Program-made: the position numbers and the translations under genes
Part shown: positions 1 through 7,176 of the stretch, piece after piece
Layout: every line of letters starts with the position of its first letter
Numbering within the stretch: position 1 is the first letter of the stretch
Notes under the pieces: generated by a model
What the model was told of the DNA's origin: nothing
The model's input: only the letters and a program-made list of their open reading frames with translations
Database searches by the model: none
NCBI GenBank assembly: GCA_009781675.1
Contig: WQVG01000012.1
Coordinates: 1 to 32,742, forward strand
DNA: 32,742 nt
Direction: 5' to 3'
Source: Candidatus Bathycorpusculum acetigenes
GTDB lineage: Archaea; Thermoproteota; Bathyarchaeia; Bathyarchaeales; Bathycorpusculaceae

Positions 1-11
1 GCACGTTTTTC

Positions 12-106
12 ATGGGGGTAATTATGGGGGTAACTATATTTAAGATTTGTGTTCTAATGTTCAAACGGAGGCAGTATTGGGTGTTACTTAGTTTTTATGG
101 GGGTAA
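12..106. repeat. Three copies of ATGGGGGTAA upstream of the first gene
   Basis: The 10-mer ATGGGGGTAA occurs at 12-21, 24-33 and 97-106. The first two copies are separated by 2 nt (period 12). A 37-codon open frame (12-125) runs through them but looks like no known protein. The G-run repeats may be regulatory or simply local sequence bias; no function is assigned. The rest of 1-179 is AT-rich leader for the gene at 180. Confidence 0.4.
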
Positions 107-179
107 AAATGCAGAGTTACGGTAAATAATTCCCGTTATTTTTAAAAATGTCCAGAGCAGATAAAGTTTAGGGGCCATC

Positions 180-1019
180 ATGAGTATAGAATTTCCAGAA
201 GCATACATCATAGCACAACAGATGCATCGGGAATTAATTGGCAAGCAGGTTGCCGCCTGCATATTGTCAAACTGTACAAAACTCCAAAACTTAGGCTTTA
301 TCAACATGTATATTTCCGATTTTGAGCGGTTATGCAGAAAAACTGTTGAAGTTATTCTCTGCAGGGGTAATGTTATCCGAGTAAAGTTCTCTAGTGCGAT
401 GAATCTAATTTTGGCACCTGAATATGGTGGAATAATTCTTTTCAACAAAACAGATAGTCCCATCCCCGAAAAATTTCACCTAAAATTAAGCTTCACTGAC
501 CAAACAGCGGTAACAGTTACACTGACAGGTATGGGGGTTATCCATGCGCTCGCAGATGATGAACTCAGCCACAGTTACCTATTCAAAAGAGATTTTTCTC
601 AAACGGCTTCGCCAATGGATACCGACTTCACTTTCGATAACTTCTCAAAGGCGCTTTTGGATAAAAACGTAAACCTCAAGACGGCGCTTGTAGGCAAGGA
701 TGCCGTTGTTGTAGGTTTAGGTAACAGCGCCTTTCAAGATGTTCTTTATCGTGCAGGTATCCACCCTAAACAGAAAGCCTCAGAACTCACCGAAGTCGAA
801 CGGCATAAACTCTATGACGCCATACGCCTTATGGTAGAACAGCGTCTTCAGCTGGGAGGTAAAACTCACTTTATTGATTTCTACGGTAGACACGGCGAAT
901 ACGAGCCGGTTATGGGCCATAGTATGGCAAGCAAACTCTGCCGTGTATGCGGCACTGAGGTGGTGAAGCTGAGTTTAGGCGGCGGACACTGCTATATATG
1001 CCCAGACTGCCAGAAATAG
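180..1019 (+). CDS. Fpg/Nei-family (MutM-like) DNA-binding protein, catalytically divergent
   Basis: 279 aa, about the normal length of Fpg/Nei (formamidopyrimidine-DNA glycosylase/endonuclease VIII) proteins, which excise oxidised bases. The family layout is visible: an N-terminal beta-sandwich domain; an H2TH segment at about 160-215 containing GLGNSAFQDVLYRAGIHP (179-196) with the conserved Gly-Asn; and a C-terminal zinc finger C254-x2-C257-x16-C274-x2-C277 ending CPDCQK. The canonical start is M-PELPE, where the Pro forms the Schiff base. Here it is M-SIEFPEA, so Glu4 is kept but the catalytic Pro is absent. The usual RRxGK region is also not recognisable, and the zinc-finger Arg position is Gly/His (268-270). 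It resembles the IELPEA-type subgroup of archaea and Firmicutes. Fold assignment is strong; glycosylase activity is doubtful. ATG start preceded by AGGGG at 169-174. Confidence 0.85.
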   Translation: MSIEFPEAYIIAQQMHRELIGKQVAACILSNCTKLQNLGFINMYISDFERLCRKTVEVILCRGNVIRVKFSSAMNLILAPEYGGIILFNKTDSPIPEKFHLKLSFTDQTAVTVTLTGMGVIHALADDELSHSYLFKRDFSQTASPMDTDFTFDNFSKALLDKNVNLKTALVGKDAVVVGLGNSAFQDVLYRAGIHPKQKASELTEVERHKLYDAIRLMVEQRLQLGGKTHFIDFYGRHGEYEPVMGHSMASKLCRVCGTEVVKLSLGGGHCYICPDCQK

Positions 1020-1115
1020 CTGTTATTGCATAGATTAAACGGCGGGTATAAGCATTAAGTTTTTAAAAGGTCGACAAATAAATATTCTAAGTCCTAATCA
1101 TGTGTTGGTGGTTGA

Positions 1116-1544
1116 ATGGGAATTAAACTATCAAAATCCGATAAAGCTTTCATACAAAAACTCCCCGTTGGGCGTCTAGCGACAGCAACCGAGGACTGTG
1201 AACCCGTTGTGCGGCCGGTTTGGCCCGTCTTTGACGGTGTCTATTTCTACATAGCCTCTGACCCTGACACCCCTAAACTGGAGCATATAGAGGCTAACCC
1301 GCAAGTTTCCTTAGTTATTGATGACTACGACCGCGAAAACTGGTCTAACCTCAAAGGCATCCGTATCCAAGGCGAAGCCGAGATGCTTTGGAACGGCGAA
1401 GAATACCGATATGCTCATGATCTGCTTAAAGAAAAATTCCCCGAGTACCAAACAGAAGAAGGTGGATGGAAAGAAGGTGACTTGCCCATAATTAAAATTA
1501 CTCCAACCAGCTTTTACCGCTGGACCCAGGGCAACTGGAAATAA
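1116..1544 (+). CDS. Pyridoxamine 5'-phosphate oxidase (PPOX) family protein
   Basis: 142 aa, the normal size of single-domain split-barrel PPOX proteins that bind FMN or, in many archaea, coenzyme F420. The opening segment KAFIQKLPVGRLATATEDCEP followed by VRPVWPVFDGVYFYIAS is the usual N-terminal strand pattern (small hydrophobic helix, G-R-L-A-T, then P..FD...Y), and PQVSLVIDDYD followed by IRIQGEAEML continues the barrel. Substrate and cofactor cannot be read from the sequence; heme-degrading or F420-dependent reductase roles are alternatives. It lies 96 nt after the Fpg-like gene on the same strand and may be co-transcribed with it, but the gap is wide enough for its own promoter. Confidence 0.82.
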   Translation: MGIKLSKSDKAFIQKLPVGRLATATEDCEPVVRPVWPVFDGVYFYIASDPDTPKLEHIEANPQVSLVIDDYDRENWSNLKGIRIQGEAEMLWNGEEYRYAHDLLKEKFPEYQTEEGGWKEGDLPIIKITPTSFYRWTQGNWK

Positions 1545-1729
1545 CCTCCCTATTATGGTGCTAATGTCCGCGTTAAAAGTCGGCTTTAATGCAACAAAAA
1601 TAAACAAGGGTCGTATCAATATCCTTTCACCTCTCTATTCCCTTTCTTGTGGTAGCAACTAACCGATTGGCTTAAACAGCAAATAGTAGGTGCTTGATTG
1701 TCTTCTTTTTAACCACCGATAGATGGCTA

Positions 1730-1764
1730 AATATTCAATACTGTATAACCTGTTTATGAATATT
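1730..1764. repeat. Inverted repeat AATATTCA/TGAATATT
   Basis: Perfect 8-bp arms at 1730-1737 and 1757-1764 with a 19-nt spacer, inside the 315-nt gap 1545-1859. In AT-rich DNA a chance match is possible. It lies about 100 nt before the gene at 1860 and could be an upstream operator or the terminator of the preceding gene. The remainder of 1545-1730 shows only AT-rich sequence with no convincing frame. Confidence 0.4.
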
Positions 1765-1787
1765 AACGTACGCAATAACCATTATTA

Positions 1788-1860
1788 GTTGTTACAACAC
1801 ATTGTTGTTGTATTCTCAGCTTTGCAAAAGTTTTTAAGTCTATCTTCTTAACGGTTGCTA
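1788..1860 (+). promoter_or_regulatory. Promoter with overlapping palindromes; probably leaderless start
   Basis: A TATA-like TTTTTAAG lies at 1831-1838, about 25 nt before the ATG at 1860. No Shine-Dalgarno sequence precedes the ATG, so the transcript probably starts at or next to the start codon (leaderless). Just upstream are two overlapping dyads: GTTGT-T-ACAAC at 1788-1798 and ACAACA/TGTTGT at 1794-1808. That placement is typical of an archaeal operator upstream of the BRE, but the regulator is unknown. Confidence 0.45.
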
Positions 1861-2666
1861 TGGAAAACATCAATCCCATATTCATATTGCAACCTATACT
1901 TGTTATAATCTTTAGCAGTGCCATTATGGGTTATTGGTACAAAAAACGTCGTTTTCACAAAAGCATCTGGCTCTACACACTGATTGCATACGCCGGTGCC
2001 ATTGCACTTAAGTATGCGGTGCAACTGCCAACTATCCATCTTGTACTGGATGCTGGTCCCACTGCATTAGGTATCTACTATGGGGTACAAACGGTGGTTT
2101 TTGAAGTGGGATTGGCTTATGCGTTGGCATATTTTGCGGTTAAACGTGGTAAACTTGATCATCGTGATAGTGAAGCATATGGCTCAGGTTTAGCCTTTTG
2201 GGAAAACGTAGGTTTCCTGAGTGTTTTCTCACTTATCAACTTGGTTGCTTATTACTTTCTCATATCCGGAGGGGGATCACTTGCACAGTTAATCTATGAT
2301 CAACTCGTTGAATACGCGCCCGCAATGTTCTCATCTAATTCTCAGGCACTGAGCCTTGTCGCGCTTGGTACAGTGGAGCGGTTATCCTCAGCTATGTTTC
2401 ACATTGCATGGGGGTATCTATGCGTTATGGCAGTTGTATATCGCAAGAAAAAGTTGCTTCTTATAGCGTTGCCCATGGGTTTTATTGATTTCCTTGTTCC
2501 ATTCGCTGGAGATTCGATGTTGCTGTTTGAAGTTGTGCTTTTCATTTTAGCTTCAGCTTCGCTGTTTGTTGCTTGGTATGTAACAAAAGATTTGCGCAGA
2601 AAAACTCCTGATTCTCAGATATCCCCCACAGTTCTGACTATAGATGCTCAAAAAGAAAGCGGTTAA
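1860..2666 (+). CDS. YhfC-like integral membrane protein (putative intramembrane peptidase family)
   Basis: 268 aa with about seven predicted membrane helices (roughly 8-25, 36-55, 64-92, 110-134, 163-192, 197-215, 218-240) and a charged cytoplasmic tail. The pattern GSGLAFWENVGF (108-119, Glu115) followed by LGTVERLSSAMFHIAWG (169-185, Glu173-Arg174 and His181) resembles the conserved E...ER...H signature of the YhfC (PF10086) family, grouped with CPBP/PrsW-type intramembrane proteases. Catalysis in this family is largely predicted, so substrate and activity are unknown. ATG at 1860 has no ribosome binding site and fits a leaderless transcript. Confidence 0.6.
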   Translation: MENINPIFILQPILVIIFSSAIMGYWYKKRRFHKSIWLYTLIAYAGAIALKYAVQLPTIHLVLDAGPTALGIYYGVQTVVFEVGLAYALAYFAVKRGKLDHRDSEAYGSGLAFWENVGFLSVFSLINLVAYYFLISGGGSLAQLIYDQLVEYAPAMFSSNSQALSLVALGTVERLSSAMFHIAWGYLCVMAVVYRKKKLLLIALPMGFIDFLVPFAGDSMLLFEVVLFILASASLFVAWYVTKDLRRKTPDSQISPTVLTIDAQKESG

Positions 2667-2820
2667 ATCTTCATACACCGATTGCTTGAGTTACCGAACT
2701 TTCAGTTGGAAAAAGACTAAGTGTATGATGAATATGATGAATACTGGATACTTTTGTATGAAGCATCTGGTGTTTTTCGGGGTTTTTTAGCGGCTATACA
2801 CCAACCGCAGATCAATATAA

Positions 2821-2865
2821 AAAACCTTATAAATTAAAAATACCTAGCGCTATGTAATTGGAGGT
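2821..2865 (+). promoter_or_regulatory. BRE/TATA promoter and strong ribosome binding site
   Basis: A BRE-like AAAACC followed by TTATAAAT (2827-2834) predicts a transcript start near 2857. GGAGGT at 2860-2865 is a near-perfect archaeal Shine-Dalgarno sequence 6 nt before GTG 2872. The nearer ATG at 2868 is out of frame (stop after four codons) and too close to the SD, so the GTG is the start. Confidence 0.6.
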
Positions 2866-2871
2866 TTATGG

Positions 2872-3648
2872 GTGTCACTTGAATCCGGAAAAAAATTATG
2901 TTTTATATCTAGCTTGATCACAATTATTGCTCCCATTGCCGCAGTGATTGCCTGCATAGCTTTTTTCATACAACTTTTTAATTCTTTAGCCTTATCGCTC
3001 TCTTCAGATATGGTTTATACACCTAGTGGGTCAATTTTTCTATTCCAGACTATAGTGGTCGGTTCTGCGATTTTATCCATGGTTAGTCTTGTGCTTTTCA
3101 TAGTGGGAATGTATTATTTATCCAAGTACTATGATACGCCCAAAATATTTAATAATATTCTCAAAGCCCTTCTCATAAACATAGTTGCAACTGTGATAAT
3201 AGTTATTGTAACATTTATTTCAGGAAATGCTTGGGTCTCTTCTATTATAGAGCCAACTTACACCGGAACAGCATCAATTTCCAGTGGCGTTTACACCTTT
3301 TTAATATTCATGATATTGATTTTTTTGGCGGCTTATGCTATAGCGATTTTCTGTGCTATTCTCTACAAGCGGGCTTTTGATGCCTTAGCAGACAAATCCG
3401 GTGTAGGTGACTTTAAAACGGCGGGTTTACTGACCTTAATCGGTGCCATAATACCCATAGGTGTTCTCTCTTGGATAGGTTGGATTTTTGCCGCCATGGG
3501 TTACAATAAACTCAAATCGGTTCAACCTCAAACTGAGGCCTATCCGCCTCAACAGGATGTCCAAACAATAAAATATTGTTCCCATTGCGGTGTTGCGAAC
3601 GTCAAAGATGCAAGCTATTGCTATGTGTGTGGGTGCCAAATACAGTAG
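2872..3648 (+). CDS. DUF996-type membrane protein with C-terminal zinc ribbon
   Basis: 258 aa. Six hydrophobic segments (about 13-35, 57-82, 98-117, 138-162, 183-205 plus a shorter one) surround the patterns IVGMYYLSKYYDTPKIFNN and FDALADKSGVGDFKTAGLL, which are characteristic of the archaeal DUF996 family of unknown function. After a proline/glutamine linker the protein ends in a double-CxxC zinc ribbon (YCSHCG ... CYVCGCQIQ, about residues 235-258), presumably cytoplasmic. Such zinc-ribbon-tailed membrane proteins are common in archaea and may mediate protein interaction. GTG start is fixed by the GGAGGT 6 nt upstream. No substrate or pathway can be assigned. Confidence 0.75.
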   Translation: MSLESGKKLCFISSLITIIAPIAAVIACIAFFIQLFNSLALSLSSDMVYTPSGSIFLFQTIVVGSAILSMVSLVLFIVGMYYLSKYYDTPKIFNNILKALLINIVATVIIVIVTFISGNAWVSSIIEPTYTGTASISSGVYTFLIFMILIFLAAYAIAIFCAILYKRAFDALADKSGVGDFKTAGLLTLIGAIIPIGVLSWIGWIFAAMGYNKLKSVQPQTEAYPPQQDVQTIKYCSHCGVANVKDASYCYVCGCQIQ

Positions 3649-3734
3649 CAAGCGGATTTTGGGCACCCGCTTGATTTATGGTTCGCAATAAATCTTATAT
3701 CTGGGGAATGGTTCCATTTTAGTAGGTAATTTTT

Positions 3735-4715
3735 ATGGCAGTCAAGGTAACACCCGATTATATTGATCTGTTAAACAAAGCGGTTGAACATGAACTAGGT
3801 GTCTCTGTCCAGTACATTCTTCAGCATGGAAAAATGGAGAAGCTGATCAAAAAACTTATTCCTGAAAATATATTGCTCGACAAAACTACCTATGATGCAG
3901 TCGGTAAATTCCTCCGTGAAATAGCTATCCAAGAAATGAAGCATGCTTCCGACATTATCGAACGTATTTATTATCTTGGCGGAAAAGCCGTTACAACTTC
4001 TGGTAAAGTCAACATCGGCAATAATATACGTGAATTTGCCCAGAACGGTGTTACAGCCGAGGAGGAGGCATTGATGCTCTACCGTCAAATCATCGAGGCC
4101 GCTGGAAAAATAGGCGACTGGCAGACAAGGACACTTTTTGAAAGAATCTATCGCGAAGAGGAAGATCATCTCTTCAAATTCCAAGAGTACGTAAAGTTTC
4201 AAGATGAACCCGATCAACCAAGTAAGGTGCCTATGCCCGAGTGGCGAAACATATACACAAACGACTACTTTACACTTCTCAACAAAGCGGTATCTGCCGA
4301 AATCACTGGTATCATTCAATATATTAATCAGCATGAAAAAATGAATTTTGTAGATCTAAGAGCAAAGAACACTGTGCTTGAAACTATAACGGAAACAAAT
4401 GGTGCTGTGGTGGTTAGTAAGATTCTCAGAGGCGTATTTATGCAGGAGATGGATCACCTTGAAAAAATCAGCGAACGTATCTATCTCCTTGAGGGTGAAG
4501 CAGCAACCAATCCCAATCCCCTTCCTGTTGTGGGTGAAACCGTCCAGGACTTCTTGGTATTAGATCACAAACTTGAAAGCGATACCATCGTACTATACCG
4601 TAAAATCATCGCTAAAGCTCTCGAACTCGGTGACACAACGACGCGGCGTTTATTTGAAGACATAATCATTCAAGAAGAAGAGCACTTCTGGGTATTTGAT
4701 GACTACCTAAAGTAG
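3735..4715 (+). CDS. Tandem-duplicated ferritin-like (bacterioferritin-type) protein
   Basis: 326 aa, about twice the usual 150-160 aa of bacterioferritin-like proteins. Two homologous four-helix domains (about 6-156 and 174-326) start with matching segments DYIDLLNKAVEHELGVSVQY and DYFTLLNKAVSAEITGIIQY. Each keeps a full diiron ligand set: domain 1 E20, E67-x2-H70, E109, E142-x2-H145; domain 2 E189, E238-x2-H241, E281, E314-x2-H317. Both halves carry a similar insertion after helix A (about 25 residues), so it predates the duplication. The likely role is iron oxidation/storage or peroxide protection in the cytoplasm, with the fused chain mimicking the bacterioferritin dimer. A heme-ligating Met cannot be assigned. 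ATG start; single gene followed by T-rich terminator sequence. Confidence 0.85.
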   Translation: MAVKVTPDYIDLLNKAVEHELGVSVQYILQHGKMEKLIKKLIPENILLDKTTYDAVGKFLREIAIQEMKHASDIIERIYYLGGKAVTTSGKVNIGNNIREFAQNGVTAEEEALMLYRQIIEAAGKIGDWQTRTLFERIYREEEDHLFKFQEYVKFQDEPDQPSKVPMPEWRNIYTNDYFTLLNKAVSAEITGIIQYINQHEKMNFVDLRAKNTVLETITETNGAVVVSKILRGVFMQEMDHLEKISERIYLLEGEAATNPNPLPVVGETVQDFLVLDHKLESDTIVLYRKIIAKALELGDTTTRRLFEDIIIQEEEHFWVFDDYLK

Positions 4716-4727
4716 TCGCTTCTTTAG

Positions 4728-4765
4728 TTCTCTTATTTTTTAGCCTTTTTTTATTTTTATTTCCT
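4728..4765 (+). terminator. T-rich transcription terminator
   Basis: Several T tracts (TTATTTTTTAGCC, TTTTTTTATTTTTATTTCC) follow within 50 nt of the ferritin-like gene stop, without a stable stem. Oligo-T termination is usual in archaea. Confidence 0.55.
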
Positions 4766-4990
4766 ACCGAATTTTAAGCCAAAATTATTGATAAAGGGCC
4801 TGTCAGCTGCTGTTTTTAAGCCTGCTGAGTTGGGTTTGTATTTATAGCCGACTTCTTTTTATGTATAGATTGTTGCGGTTTTTGTAGTAACCACTTTTGT
4901 TGGTGCTGTGTGGCTGTTATATACAGATATGACCTGTTCCAGAGGAAACCTTATGTATTATAGATAATTTACGTAGTTATCTTCAGTTAG

Positions 4991-5431
4991 ATGATGCTAA
5001 AATTGCACTCAGAAAAACCAAATAAACCTTCAGCTAAGATATGTAAGGCTAAATCACAAATGCAGTTAGTGGATGCGCTTAGAGTCGAATGGAAATCCAT
5101 GTGGCATGAGCAGTTTAACGATAAAATCCGCGCTGAGGGTGTATCAGTTGCTGATTATGAGCGTCTGAAAATCAGCCGAGGTACTGTACTGCATGCTACA
5201 AGAAGCTGTGAAACACCCGAATTCAAGGATATCTTGAAAGAGAATTTAGTTGATAATCCAGATCGCTATACGCAACCAAACAATGTGGAAGGCGGTTGGA
5301 AAAAATTTATAAAATCAAATATAGCCCCCGGAACATTTAAAACAAAACCGGCTATTGGCTGTTCTGTAGTCTCTAAACCTAGGGGTAACCAACCCAAGAA
5401 AGGCGGCCGCGGCTGGTTGCATGTATCTTAA
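4991..5431 (+). CDS. Hypothetical protein (146 aa)
   Basis: Not recognised. A basic, soluble 146-aa protein with no membrane segment or signal peptide. It has a Lys/Pro-rich start, a charged central part (LRVEWKSMWHEQFNDKIRAE, then VADYERLKISRGTV), and a basic glycine-rich tail (PRGNQPKKGGRGWLHVS). The composition could suit nucleic-acid binding, but no motif supports that firmly. There is no clear SD before the paired ATG ATG at 4991. The frame is open for 441 nt in an otherwise gene-poor, AT-rich stretch and shows normal codon use, so it is probably real. The preceding gap 4716-4990 contains only the T-rich terminator and AT-rich sequence. Confidence 0.5.
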   Translation: MMLKLHSEKPNKPSAKICKAKSQMQLVDALRVEWKSMWHEQFNDKIRAEGVSVADYERLKISRGTVLHATRSCETPEFKDILKENLVDNPDRYTQPNNVEGGWKKFIKSNIAPGTFKTKPAIGCSVVSKPRGNQPKKGGRGWLHVS

Positions 5432-6121
5432 TTTCAGCGTTTAATCGTATTGTTTTTTTCCAATGTTGTGGTTACATATTATTAACTCATAAAAAAGTTA
5501 ACGATGGTGTGATATGTAGGTCCGGCTTAATTGCTGTATCTAACCCGTTTCTGTCTGCACATGAGTTTGTGTGTTGTTCAGAGCTACACTGAGCTTCTAA
5601 TCTAACCTCTTTGTTTTGAAGATATCTATGAGAAAAATGGTGGGATGGTAGTAAAAGAGGAAGATGGTGGGATGGTAGTAAAACTATCGCGTTAACATTT
5701 CCTGCGGTAGGCTCTTAACAAACTCTATGGTCATTGAGATCTGCACAGATGCAAATAGAGCTGACGATAAGGCAGGCCTGGCGGAAGGAACTTGGACAGG
5801 GAAAATTGGTTTTGTGCCATTTTCTTATAGTTCTTTCTGTGCTGGTTTGATTTTATTGTTTCGTGCATATCTATTGATAGTTGGAGTTTGAACTGGCATC
5901 TTAGGTGACCTTTTTAGAGAACTGTGGTGAGTACGTAGTTTGGACTCTGTTCTATCTTTTTAGTTAACTTTAAGCGTTTGCAAACTTGGGTTTGCAAGCT
6001 TGTCAAGTTGTCTTCGCTTCATGTGTAATTTCCTTTACTAACAACAAAGTTGCGTTCTCAAAAACAATTAAATAAACTTCTGGTGCTTGTGCTTGGTTGT
6101 TTAAACATCAATGGAGTAGGG
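5432..6121. other. 690-nt AT-rich intergenic stretch
   Basis: No recognisable gene. It holds the 27-bp tandem repeat at 5637-5683 and a 54-codon frame at 5727-5891 whose predicted peptide (a polar start and a hydrophobic end) has no supporting SD or family. The last 70 nt before ATG 6122 are presumably leader for the winged-helix gene. No tRNA-like or hallmark structural-RNA motif was seen. Confidence 0.6.
5637..5683. repeat. Two-copy 27-bp tandem repeat
   Basis: ATGGTGGGATGGTAGTAAAA occurs exactly at 5637-5656 and 5664-5683 (period 27 nt, with 7 intervening bases). Each copy itself contains a short internal echo (GATGGTGGGATGGTAGT). Two copies with no spacers rule out a CRISPR array. It could be a regulator site upstream of the gene at 6122 or a slippage product. 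Confidence 0.7.
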
Positions 6122-6517
6122 ATGTATATGGTTAGACGATCTGTGTTAGAACAGATATATAAAGAAATGATGAGTATTCGTGTGCGGCTAGATGATATCG
6201 AGAACAATTTTTCAAAGATTAATCCTCCACCCATGCCCATGACTGAATCTAATCTAATCAGTCTGCCGGATCATCTTCGGAAAACATATATGATTGTGAT
6301 GTCAAAGGGTGAATGTGACGCTGTTCAGGTTTCCAATCTCACCGGTAGGTGTCGAGCTGTCGAGAGTAACTATCTAAATCAGCTGTCAAGAATGGGCTGG
6401 CTAAACAAACGTCGAATTTCTAAAGTTGTGTATTTCCGATCCTCTCATACGGTAAACTCTCCTCTACAAAATCTGAAAGCTAAACATGAAATAGTTAGTA
6501 CTCGTAACGTCTGCTAA
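6122..6517 (+). CDS. Winged-helix (MarR/ArsR-like) transcriptional regulator
   Basis: 131 aa from ATG 6122, chosen because GGAG at 6113-6116 sits 5 nt upstream; a longer TTG start at 6050 adds residues of no family resemblance. An N-terminal helical/coiled-coil stretch (VLEQIYKEMMSIRVRLDDIE) is followed by a proline-rich hinge (INPPPMPMT). A winged-helix domain then begins at about residue 46: LISLPDHLRKTYMIVMSKGE, DAVQVSNLTGRCRAVESNYL, NQLSRMGWLNKRRISKVVYF. The recognition helix lies around TGRCRAVESNYLNQL and the wing around RRISKVVYF. This pattern occurs in archaeal single-domain regulators. It is isolated in a gene-poor region, so no target can be inferred except possibly itself. Confidence 0.68.
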   Translation: MYMVRRSVLEQIYKEMMSIRVRLDDIENNFSKINPPPMPMTESNLISLPDHLRKTYMIVMSKGECDAVQVSNLTGRCRAVESNYLNQLSRMGWLNKRRISKVVYFRSSHTVNSPLQNLKAKHEIVSTRNVC

Positions 6518-7176
6518 ATTTTCTATGATACATCGATCATTTCAAAATTTAGCTGGCGGCTGTGGGTTTTAATGTTGTGGGTATGTTACATGGTGTTTTG
6601 CCCTAATAATGTTTTAAACTAGTCACAAGTTGTTGGCGTCTTTGGCATGCTTTTGTTCTTTGCTTTGTTACTGCATTAGGCTAAATTATGTAAATATTGT
6701 GCAAACTTGGTATGTTGCTGATGAATTAATGTGATGATACTTTGTCATATGTGGTGTGTAGTTTATATTAAAACTATCAAAAATTGTGTGAAATATTTTC
6801 TGAAATGAATTATTACTTTGAAAATATGTTCAAATGTGTGATATTGGTTTTTCCTTAACTTTGTAGTGTTGTGGACGCGCGCTAACATGGTGTAAGCATT
6901 GCTATCTTTTCTGGCAAACAAAAATCAGGTGGGCACATTTTAGGATAAGCTACCGATGAGTAACATGATTGTTGTGTGATCTTGGGTTTAGGGAGGTAAC
7001 GATATCCATCGAATAATGACTCAGGGTGAACCTTGACATTCTATAGTTCGCTGTGCGAATAGACGGGATGGATGGGTTTTATTTTGATTTGTTGGTGCCC
7101 ATACTAAAAATCCCTGGCTCTATTGGAATTTTACAGCCCTGTATAGCGTGTTGTTTGATGTTAAGCTACATGCATT
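6518..7176. other. 659-nt intergenic stretch, no gene identified
   Basis: GT-rich, AT-rich DNA between the winged-helix gene (+) and the glyS 3' end (-). Neither strand has a convincing frame; the forward frame 7053-7316 mostly overlaps glyS antisense and shows no family. A lone C-box-like GTGATGA (6730-6736) has no matching D boxes at suitable spacing. This may be a decayed gene or a long convergent 3' region. Confidence 0.55.

Noticed and set aside
3795-4334. 179-codon minus-strand frame inside the ferritin-like gene
   Set aside because: Antisense shadow; the plus-strand protein has all metal ligands and internal duplication.
5637-5683. Possible CRISPR array
   Set aside because: Only two copies, a 7-nt gap, no spacers and no cas genes in the window.
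5727-5891. 54-codon frame in the gene-poor region
   Set aside because: No SD, no family, and composition typical of random AT-rich DNA; kept only as part of the intergenic description.
6730-6800. Possible C/D-box sRNA (GTGATGA C box)
   Set aside because: No D or D' CTGA box at the proper spacing and no terminal stem.
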